The notes beneath the pieces are model-generated. The model made no database searches. It had not been told where the DNA came from and saw nothing but the letters and a program-made list of their open reading frames with translations. DNA of 64,000 nucleotides, from NCBI RefSeq assembly GCF_040954835.1, contig NC_090698.1, positions 28,573,501 through 28,637,500 of the forward strand. Direction: 5' to 3'. Positions within the stretch are counted from its first letter, which is position 1. Each line of letters opens with the position of its first letter. The DNA comes from Lepisosteus oculatus (taxonomy: Eukaryota; Chordata; Actinopteri; Semionotiformes; Lepisosteidae). The position numbers and the translations under genes are program-made. Below are positions 51,945-61,799 of the stretch, one piece after another.

Positions 51945-54900
51945 ACACTTTGTACAGCATCTGGGACTTGAGAAGGAAGGAGGGCCTCTAGGAAATGCAT
52001 TGCAGAATCAAGCTCTGGAGTTGTGGAGCTCAGTTTGTGCTCTACAGGACTTAACGGAGCATTGTACACATTTCAGTGGCAGAAAGACAATGGGCAGTGT
52101 TGAGCTGTGAATGTAATTTTCTTTCACTTGTGCTTATGGAAGAAGCACAAATCAGCTGGGGACTGCTGAACTATCTCCTGCTCTGAGGACAGAGGCCTTT
52201 TCTTAATGGTGCTTGTTTACATTCTTTTCAAAGCTTTACCAGCTGGAATGTCAAACGCTGAAACCCTAGGGTGCATCTTTTTTGTACAGGTCTTTTTCCC
52301 TTGTGCATTTGGCTTTTTATTTTGTGTGTGTGCGCACGGATGCGTGTGTGCGTTTGTGTATGTGTGTGAGACCTGAACACCCAGGTTCAAAGACCTGTGT
52401 CGGTTTTGGGGGTTGCCCTGTACACTTGGTCCATACACTCTTGTTAAGTGTTCATGAACAATCCTTGGATGAGCTGATAATGTAGCAAGATGGCACTTTT
52501 TCCCAACTGAAAATCTTTCTGGAAAGGACTTTCATACAAAGGTATTGCAGCAAAAAAGAAGACACTCATTTGCAAGATCCTTAGCTTTGTTCTCCTTGGG
52601 AAGCATTAGAGTTGATGTAGGCTGGGGTTTGGAATACAGTATGAAGAGAAGCAGGACTTAACGAAATGGACACAGTATATCATACTATATTGTACATATT
52701 TAAAGGAGGACATGCATCAAAAAAGTGATGAAATCTACAATACCAAACTAAGTTTAGTTCCTTTTCAGTTTAATGCTAATTTCTGCTATGCAATGCTATC
52801 ATCTTTTGTTTTCTTAAAGCTGTTTTATTTTACATGTACCAATAATATAAGCTTGTTTTTATTGCTTGAAGTTTTTTTTCCTCCATGTTGTCTATATCCA
52901 AGGGGATAAGTGTCCAGTGGCAAAACATGTAATTGGTTTAAATATTTTAAGTAAAAATACTTAATTGCAAAATTACAATATTTGAGAATGGATCTGTAGT
53001 CCAGAGTAAAGCTTAAGTATTTTTTTTGTTTTTATTTCAAAGTTGTGTTCTCTTAGGCAGAGCCTAATGAGTTTTTGAAAGCTGCTTCAGTCCATTAAAT
53101 ATAAATTTTGTTTCAAAGAGCCGCCCCAAATGATTCTCAGTGATTCAGTTTTAAAATTATAGTATATTCCGCACTGCTGCGGATGGGAAAAGATAAAATG
53201 GAATATTCTAATTAGATGTTTGTCTGATGTGACAAGCTGCCTAGTTTTCATGTACTGTATGACCTGTCAACCGAAGCATTTTTTTTAAGGTTTGGACTCA
53301 AAAAAACATGGTGTGTTGGAATTTAGCAAATGTAAATGATTATTTAGTAGATTAAATGTTGCTTTCTCATTCCTAGTTCACATAGTATTTTTTCTGTATC
53401 AGAAAATCCCTTAAGAGTGTTTACATGGATGGAAAGAAATACTTTATTCCTGAAATTTGTTGTTCAGTTCCATGCTATGCTTATTCAAATTAGTTCTGTT
53501 TGGAGAAAAAGTACCAAAAGTTTATGTAGCTGCCAACATATGGTTTTCCATTGCATCCTCAGTGTAGAGCAGTGGTTAGGACATTGGACCCATAACTGGA
53601 AGGTTGTGGGTTAAACTGGAAGGGACACTGCTGTTGTACCTTGAGAAAGGTATTTCTCTCCAGTTGTCAGGAGAAATTCCTAGCTCTGGAAATGGGTGCA
53701 CATGTATGTTGCTTGGATAAAAGCGTCAGCCAAATTTTAAACAAAAATATCACTGCAATGTTATTATTGATAGCATTTTGATCATTTTCATCCAACACAT
53801 GGTTTCTTTTTTGTTTAGCCAAACTAATAATACTGAAATTTTTCTTGTCCATGGAGTTTACCTTTAATACTTTATACTGTTACATTTTATTAACAGACCT
53901 CTCGAAACTTAATGGTTTCAAAAGAAGCTTTTTGTTGACATGGAATATCTATTATGACAATACATAACATCAGACAGTCAGTCATACAATGTGTGGAGAG
54001 CTAAAGAATTTATTTCAGAAAAGTTTTAATTTTGTCTTCAGTGTTATAAAAAATCTCTGCTGTTTTGCTTTTCACCAACCTGTCACAGATTTTACTGTCA
54101 TGAATATCTGGAATTAAACACTTTGATTTTAAAATTGTGTGCTGCTGTTGAATTCTAATCACTTTAGTTTTTACATTCTATGTTCTAGATATTTTTGTCT
54201 TGTATCCATGGTATTTGGTAACAAAGAAGTGCCTTGGTCATAAATATAGAAATCAGACACCAGAGACATAATCTGTCTTTTTCTGGGTTTCAGCTCTTCC
54301 TTACTCAGTTATGGCCAAAAAATGTAACTGCAATTTGACCTGTTCCAAAAGTTACCAACAGAAATCATTAACACAATTGTGAGGGCTATTTCAAGCTTAT
54401 GTTGTTCCATCAAAGTTCCTGACTTAATGCTGTATTTTTAAAGTACAGCCTAATGAGTATTTTAGACAACCTCAAAATTATCTTAAAGTAATGCAAACTT
54501 GTACTGTATATCTTGTGCAGACTGAAGCTAGAATTTCCACATACACCACCTGAGCAGTCAACTGCTCAAATGCATCGAGCTGTATTAAGGACTTTCTGAA
54601 AGGCCACGTGCAAATGGCGCTGCTACAATGACGTCATCCTTATTCTGCCGTCTGGAAATAAGATGTAATGGGTGACCCAAAGCTGACATTGCATATCTTT
54701 TTCTTTTGTTACAAAATTTCCCTTTCTAAAATTCAAATTGTATCTTTTTAATGACAGCTGAGTCCACTTGAGTCATCCAGTTGTGGTAATTAGTGAAACC
54801 TGAGATATGCTTGCAGCATCCAGGACCTTTCATGCAGTGGAAAGTCATTGTGTGGCTTGATGTACAGTCTAAGACTGCAGTGTTCATTTTGCACCTATTC

Positions 54901-56600
54901 AGCTCGGTAGGGTACTAAGTAATTGCTACAAAAAACAATTTTGCATTAGTATGACTTTTTTTTTTGCTGACATATTTGTAGGAAAGGACCTTTTCGGTTT
55001 TGTCCCCGGTAAAAGGACTTCTTTTTGGGGAAAACTTGAGATTTTAAAGAGCCAAGGTATTAAATAGGCCTACGTTTTAAGAATTTATACTAGATGTAAT
55101 GTGATTTGGTTGTATTTTTTGTTTTTTCTTCAAGCTACGTAACTGTTTTTTTGCAGAAAGGTGTTACTTTGCCATTGTGCAAAAAACAGAACCATGGTTG
55201 AGGGCTAGTATTACGAATAGGACATAAATTTGTCTTTGTGAAAGAAGTTTTTCACATTTCTTTTGATTTTTTTTTTCTATGCCAGTTTCTTCTGATTTAA
55301 CAGAGTAGGCTTTGTGCATCTGGATTTTTCTTCATATAAAAATGCATTTCACTTCCTCCTGTGTGGCTTTTAAGTTTTTTTCCCTCTTTGGTTCCTCATC
55401 TACAAACTACACCCCTGTGGCTGTTGCAACAATATTTCTTTGGATATTTTAATTTTTCCTAAGGAGATTGCGGCACTTTTACCTGATCTTGATGGCAGAA
55501 GAACAAGATATTTGTCAAACCGGTGCACTTAAGATCATGATTTGGTGAGCCTTTAGTTTAGAAACTGTTTAAACCTATCAAGAGTTTTCTCAAAATGTCA
55601 AAATCAAAGAAACAATAATAATCATTGGGTACATAAGTGGTTAATTGCAAATAGAAGTGTACCCCATTCCACTAAATGTTTACTGTTTTATTTATATTTT
55701 GTTTAACGATTAACTAGACTGGTAAGCACTATAGTTTCATTTTGGTGAAACCATATGTGAATTGATTTAGAAAGATGTGTAGCATGTTCACCACAAAACT
55801 TATTAATCACTTTAAATGTTGCGCTGTGCCTTCTGTACATTTTGTACACTTCAATTTGAGGTTATGCAAATTTAGTGGCATCACTGTACGTAAGTCATTG
55901 GGGTGAATGGAATATTTTGAGCAGACAGAACAGTTTGTACTAAATTAAGAGCACCGATTGGTCTAGTTTTAGAATGTCATACACATGTTTAACAAATATG
56001 AACACACACTCCCATGTTATAAACATTTTTAGTCCTCTACCACTTTTGTACAGGATGGAATTTGCATTTATTTGATGTTTTTGATTAATTAGTGCAGCAG
56101 CTAACTAATTTCCAAAGAAAACAAAATGCAAGTCTATTAAGAAAACCAGTTGTTAATTCACCACATTCTAGTGTATATAAACATCACTCAAAGAGGATAA
56201 GTACCATTTGTTTTATTGTGTATTTTGGGTATTTTCCTTAGATAATTGCAAGGTACAGTGTTATACATTTTTAAGTGTGTACTTCACTATGGATTTAAGA
56301 GCATAATGGCTTAGGTAACAGTCAGAATGTCTGCTCGCTCTTTTGGTTCTTTGCCTTTTGTACAGACCAGTATTTTCATTGCATTTGAAGTGTTATCTGA
56401 CCTGAGAAACGTGAAGCATAGTTAAGACATTAATGTATTGGATTCCATTTCTGTAGATGCACACAAAGCTAAAATTTGAGCTGTCCCATCTTGTCAGCTA
56501 TACTGCTGGTCCTCAAGACTGTCAGTTCTGATATACAGTACATATCTGCTGCTGCTAATACTTTTACAGCTTTATAAGTTAACTGACCACACCTGATATT
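51945..56600 (+). other. PIK3R1: PIK3R1 3'UTR and downstream flank (3' end not determined)
   Basis: After the stop there is over 4 kb of non-coding sequence before the first transposon; mammalian PIK3R1 mRNAs also have 3'UTRs of several kilobases. Visible possible control sites are a miR-29 seed match (TGGTGCT, 52,207-52,213), a GU-rich tract (52,322-52,370), and Pumilio-type elements TGTACATA (52,691-52,698) and TGTATATA (56,172-56,179). I found no canonical AATAAA by eye; an ATTAAA near 54,113 followed by a GT-rich stretch is one candidate end. The SINE at 53,561 lies inside. Confidence 0.6.
53561..53737 (+). repeat. tRNA-derived SINE with salmonid-like tail, inside the 3'UTR
   Basis: It has an A-box-like 'agtggttaggacattgg' and a degenerate B box 'gttgtgggttaaact'. 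Its end, 'cttggataaaagcgtcagccaaat', closely resembles the tail shared by many fish SINEs and their L2-clade partner LINE ('ggataagagcgtctgctaaatg'). This family differs from the tRNA-headed one elsewhere in the window. Confidence 0.75.
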
Positions 56601-56630
56601 ATGCTGCAAGACCTCATTACATACAATGTA

Positions 56631-58110
56631 CAGTGCCTATAGAAAGTCTACACCCCCCTTGGACTTTTTCACATTTTGTGTTACAGCATGGAACTATGAT
56701 GTATTTAACTGAGATTTTTTTGCCATTCATCAACACAAAGTACTCTATAATGTCAAATTAAAAACATTCCAGACATTTTACTAAATGAAAAATTAAAAAC
56801 CAAAAATAATTTAATGCAAAAGTATTCCCGCCCAGAAGAAATACTTGGTAAGACCACCTTTGGCAACATTTACAGCTGTGAGTCTCTTTGGGTAAGTCTC
56901 TATCAGCATTACACATCTTGATACTGGAAGTTTTGCCCATTCTTCTTGGCAAAATTGCTCAAGCTCCATCAGCTTGAATGGGGACCATTGGTGAACAGCA
57001 ATTTTAAGTCATTCCACAGATCCTCAATTGGATTGACTTGGCCACTCCAGGACATTAACCTTTTTGATTTTAAACCACTCCAGTGTGGCTTTTGTTGTAT
57101 GTTTCAGGTCATTGGCCTGTTCTTGTGCTCTTGCGGATTGTAGCACGTTTTCCTCCAGGATTTTTCTGTACTTAGCTCTATTTTTCCTTCTATATGAGTT
57201 TTCCGGTCCCTGCCACAGAGAAGCATCCCCAAAGCATGATACTGCCAACACCATGCTTCATTGTAGAGATGGTGTGCTCAGTGTGATATGCCATGTTAGG
57301 TTTGTGCCGAACAAAGTTCAATTTTGGTATCATCAGACCAAAGAATCTTCCTCTAAATTGTTGAGTCTCTCACATGCCTTTTGGCAAACTCTAGCCAAGA
57401 TGTGATAGGAGTTTTTTTTCCCAACAAAGGCTTTCTTCTTGCCACCCTTCTGTACAAGCCAGATTTATGAAGTGTGCATGCTGTTGTTGTCGTCTCATGT
57501 ACAGTTTCTCCAATCTCTTCTTGCCCGGACACTCAATTTTGGAGGATGGACAGTTCTGGACAGATTCACAGTTGTTCCATATTTTCTCACCTTTTTGACG
57601 ATGGACTTCACTGTGCTTCGAGGTATATTCATTGACTTGGAAATTTTCTTATATCCTTGCCCTGACTGGTATTTTTCAAGAACCTTGTCTCGGATCTGCT
57701 TGGAATGTTCCTTGTTCTTTATGGTGTAGTGTTTCCTTGAAAATGCACTAAGTGGGAAAGCTCCCAGACACAGGTGAATTTATTCTGAAATCATGTGAAA
57801 CACCTCAACTGCACACAGGTGGACTCCAGTCAAGTAATTATGTGAATTGAAGAAGAGAGTTGGTTACTTCAGAGGTAATTTATGTGTGTCAAAGCAAGGG
57901 GTGAATACTTATGCATTCAATTATTTTCTGTTTAGTTTTTTTTCATGAATTTAGCAAAATGTCTGGATTGTTTTTACTTTGACATTTTAACAGTACCTTG
58001 TGTTGATGAGTGGCACAAATTCTCAGTTAAATACATCATGGTTCCATGCTGTAAAACAATAAAAAGTGAAAAAGTCCGGGGGGGAGGGGTTAGAGTTTCT
58101 ATAGGCATTG
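56631..58110 (-). mobile_element. Tc1-like DNA transposon, full length with TA duplication, transposase inactivated
   Basis: The element starts CAGTGCCTATAGAAAG and ends with the inverse CTTTCTATAGGCACTG form (here 'tttctataggcattg'). The similarity extends about 80-90 bp inward, for example 'ggactttttcac' and 'catggaactatgatgtatttaactgag' against their inverse copies. TA flanks both ends (56,629-56,630 and 58,111-58,112). A Tc1-type transposase is visible on the minus strand in several frames: [28 protein letters not shown], then [11 protein letters not shown] in another frame after a small deletion of the usual PDLN. It is dead as a gene. Confidence 0.88.
57024..57254 (-). pseudogene. Tc1-like transposase fragment (frame-disrupted)
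   Basis: This is the longest intact minus-strand piece of the transposase, reading [20 protein letters not shown] and on to VLEWPSQS. After WPSQS the frame is lost, and [11 protein letters not shown], belonging to the catalytic C-terminal part, continues in another frame. Another broken piece follows downstream (56,758-56,952). The DDE catalytic set cannot be assembled from one frame. Confidence 0.8.
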
Positions 58111-58154
58111 TATATAATAATTATTAATGTTGTAACGTGTACATACTAATAATA

Positions 58155-58422
58155 CATTTTCTAACCACATATTCCTATTCAGGGTCATAGGGGAGCCAGA
58201 GCCTATAAGCAAGCAATGGGTTGCAAGGCGGGATACACCAGTCCATCACAGGGCAGACAGACTTGCAGGGCACACCCAGGACCAGTTTTCCCAGAAACCA
58301 ATCAGCCTACGACTATGTTGTTGGACTGTGGGAGGAAAACAGAGCACCTGGAAGAAACCCACAAAAAACACAGGGAGAACATACAGACTGCATGCAGATA
58401 GCACCCCAGGTCCAGGATTGGT
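58155..58422 (-). repeat. tRNA-headed SINE, minus orientation, head missing
   Basis: The minus-oriented blocks 'cattttctaaccacat', 'ggtcataggggagcc', 'gggttgcaaggcgggatacaccagtccatcacagggcagac' and 'ggactgtgggaggaaaacagagcacctgg' match the family in order. It sits about 45 bp beyond the Tc1-like element. Confidence 0.78.
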
Positions 58423-59635
58423 GAGAAGCGTATTTGTAGTATAAAGTACAGTTATACTAGATTTTGTATTTACAACCTAGAATCAGCATGGTATGTTATT
58501 AAAAACTCTTTATGCATCCTTTTAATGAGTTTGGATAAGTATTTTATATTCTACTCATTTGGGTGGCGTTGGGCAGAAACAGGATCTTATTTATACCACA
58601 GAAAGAAATGACAGGATACTTACTACTTTAAATCACATTTAAGACTTTTGTTTTTGCACCTGGTGTGAAATACCGTTTTATACTTATTTTGGACTAACTA
58701 TTATTAGCTTAGGTAAAGCTTTCTGAGTAATGATCAAAGTCAGTTAAACTTGCAAACACTGCGTATGTTCTAGGGAAAAAAGAGCTCCCTTGTTTAGCAT
58801 GCAAATCTTATATGCATGTGAAGAATGAGTCCTTGCACAGACTTACAGAACATTCTTTATACTTAGACATAAGTTAACAGGGGTTTATTTCAATACTGGA
58901 CACTATGATTGATCAAGTGAAGAAAGGCAGCTGAGTTATGCAATGTGGTGTTGCTTAAATATAAACCACATTTTCATTGCAGTGCTGCCTACAATAGCTA
59001 TCCCTGACAAGTGCCATTTTACTGCAGTCTATAAACTGAAGAGACCATTGTCCTCTATTGGGGGAAAAAACTGTAGATTTCCTTGTATGTGACATTACAA
59101 ATATTTCTGCGACATATGCCTAACAGCTTTAATGTGTTAGTGCCTAATCAAACGAAATGTCTTAACCACAGACTATATACACCCACTGATTTAATTGCCG
59201 TGAATTCAGCTGCTTGCACATAATTTCCTTTCTGAACGTTTTTTTATTTCTTCTGTAGTGCATTTCTACAACACAGGAAGCAGCAACATTCAAGCAGCAG
59301 TTCCTCATCCTGCTCAGCCTCTGCAGTGGGCTAGAATATATTAAACACATTCTTCGTGTACGTCAGTCCAAGACGTGCCACTATATTTTGGATTTGTGTA
59401 ATTCAAGTTCAAATTCAGAACACCACACAATCCAAGGTGAGCCCAACAACTGCACCTTTCTATTTTAGTAGTATAAAGTATTTCTACTCTAGGACAAAAT
59501 GAATATATAATACTGTTTACAAATGTTATGTCAAAACCATTTAAAAAATGTATGGTATAATGTGTAACAAAATTAATCATTTTGCATCAGATAATGTTTA
59601 ATGAAACGAGGCTTACAAATTAAAATTGTGGAATG
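58423..59635. other. Intergenic DNA, nothing recognised
   Basis: AT-rich sequence between repeat copies, with short incidental frames only. Confidence 0.5.
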
Positions 59636-59818
59636 TGACAGATTGTGGACACTTCCATCTGTGTGGAGTTTGTATGTTCTTACCATGTTTGCTCCAGTTT
59701 CTTCCCACAGTCCAAAGACATATTGGTCAGTTAACTGGCTTCTGGGAAAATGGTGTGAGTATGTGCGTTTTTATGTCCAACTCCCTTGCAGTTGTGGATA
59801 AACCGGTTTAGAAAATTG
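59636..59818 (+). repeat. Partial tRNA-headed SINE, plus orientation
   Basis: The blocks 'tgtggagtttgtatgttctt', 'cttcccacagtccaaagacatattgg' and 'actggcttctgggaaaatggtgtgag' follow the family order. The tRNA-like head is absent. Confidence 0.7.
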
Positions 59819-59929
59819 ATCAATTGAATCAATTGATGGAATTAAAGATAGAAGAAGCTATAAATGCATGAAAATGATGTTACAAACTTAGTGGATCTAT
59901 TTATCTGCCATTTATGTTGAGTAACGTCT

Positions 59930-60215
59930 AGTTCCTGACTGGAAGGTCCTGGGTTCAATCCCAGGTAGGGGCAAGCAATGTAAATTTACTCTAATTTCTT
60001 TCAGATGGCTCCCAGGTCCACTCAGCCTGCTTTCCAAATGAGTACCAGGGGTTAATCCCTCCAGAGGTAACAGGCCGGCTGGTGTGTGATGCTAACCACA
60101 TCACATCCACCTCCATTGTTGAATGGCCAAGAAAAATGGTGGGTCTTGCCCTCGGTTCCCCATGGGCCTTTATGGCCTGAAAAGGGACCTACCTATGTTG
60201 TGTAAAGAAACATTG
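59930..60215 (+). repeat. Probable tRNA-derived SINE of another family
   Basis: A clean B-box 'gggttcaatccc' sits at about 59,951. After it come a body with 'gtaccaggggttaatccctccagaggtaacagg' and a tail near 'catgggcctttatggcctgaaaaggg'. No second copy occurs in this window, so the call rests on the promoter box and the sequence texture. Confidence 0.45.
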
Positions 60216-60287
60216 ATTAATTTCCTTTAGATATTAGTTTTCTCAAATGGTCTATTTACCTATGAGTTGCTATGTGCATCGATCCTT

Positions 60288-60592
60288 CCATTTTCTAACC
60301 ACTTTATTCTAAACAGGATCGTGGGGGAGCTGAAGCTTATCCCAGCAAACAAAGCACAAGGCAGATACATCCCCTGGATGGAATGTTAGTCCATTACAGG
60401 ACACACTTGGATAAATACAACCACACACACTCTCACCAGGACCAGTTTTGTCAGAAGCAAATCAATCTGCCGGTTTGTGTTTGGACTGTCGGAGGAAACT
60501 AGAGCACCCAAGGAAAAACCCTCACAAACCTGGAGAGAACATACAAACTCCACACAGAAAGCACCCCAGATATCTGCAACCTCAAAAGCAGG
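60288..60592 (-). repeat. tRNA-headed SINE, minus orientation
   Basis: The blocks 'ccattttctaaccactttattctaaacaggatcgtgggggagc', 'cccctggatggaatgttagtccattacaggacacac', 'ggactgtcggaggaaactagagcacc' and 'gagaacatacaaactccacacag' match the family from its tail inwards. The extreme head is missing. Confidence 0.78.
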
Positions 60593-60769
60593 AAGCAGCA
60601 AACTTTTTAAAATGTTTTTACAATTGTGGATTCACAGTTCAAGATTTATTCATACCCCCCATGAAGAAGGAGCACCAAACATCTTATAACAAAGTAATGG
60701 ATTCATGTTATACTAAATAAATGTTATGCAGTGATCTTAACAGTATGTTTTTTCATAAATAATGATGTC

Positions 60770-61450
60770 CAGACAGCACAGGGGTCATAATGTGTCTCCC
60801 CCCTGTTAGTATTTTGTAAATCTTCCTCTGGCAGGACATACACTAACAGGAGGCCTCCTGTAGTGTGCAGTGAAGTTCTGGGGTGTGTAAGAAGACGTTT
60901 TGACTCTTCCCTTTTGGCAGAATCCCTCTAGGTTATTCAGATCCTTGGATTCCTTTCTTGAGATTGAACCACAGATGTTCCACTGAATTGAGATCTGGAG
61001 ATTAAGATGGCCTGTCAAGAACACTGATTTTATCAATAATGCAGTTAACCACTTCTTTGTCCATTTCGATGTATACTTTTGATTTTGATGCTGGAATGCT
61101 GATTTTCAGACAAGCTTCCTTGAGGAGGAAACCATGTATGTGACCAAGGGCTCCAGGACCTTTGGATACAAAACAACCTAAATACATCATAGACACCATG
61201 CCATATTGCGCAGTGAGAACCTTTTATACACCAAACATAATGCTGCTCTGCATGTCATAAGAACTCCATTTTCATATTCATCTGAACACACATTGCACCT
61301 TTTGTGGCTTACTTTCAGGAAAGGCTTCCCACCACAAATGCCACATTCATGCAGAGGTGAGGTTGGATGGAATTTTTTGGACACTTCCCGCCCCCGAAGA
61401 TGCCATTTTGTGTTGGAGATTTCCAACCGCTGTTTTGGGGTTTAAGGCCA
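60770..61450 (-). pseudogene. Decayed Tc1-like transposon with transposase remnant (second family)
   Basis: On the minus strand, about 60,930-61,000 reads PDLNSVEHLWFNLKKGIQ, the conserved region around the last DDE/D acidic residue. Upstream on that strand lie YLGCFVSKGPGALGHIHGF (family 'WGCFS..G.G.L..I.G') and HECGICGGKPFLKVSHKRC (family 'KPFLS..HK'). The pieces are in different frames with stops, so it is inactive. The low-coordinate border has 'cccccctgttagtattttgtaaatcttcctctggca', resembling the sub-terminal part of such elements. Exact ends and a TA duplication could not be seen. Confidence 0.75.
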
Positions 61451-61799
61451 ACTCCCACTTGTCTCACAGCCCATGGTGACGAGACACTTGCATCATCTTC
61501 CTGGCTTCTTCATTCAACTATACCGCTGTCATTTGGAAGGCTCAATGTAGTTTAAGAGCCTTCCATTGCACATCCAAAGAGCACTAAGGTAGAAATGCTT
61601 TCCAACATAAATAAATGCTACACTCATGTCTTCTGGAATTGAATTATTTATGACAAACATAACTTTGCGCTGTGCAATGCTGTTACGATTAAAGTATACC
61701 AATTTTAGTATTGTTTTAAACAACACACCATATCCAATCTTCATTCTGTGTTTTTCTTCCTGTTTCACATGAATAAATCTGGAGGACACTGTACACAGC

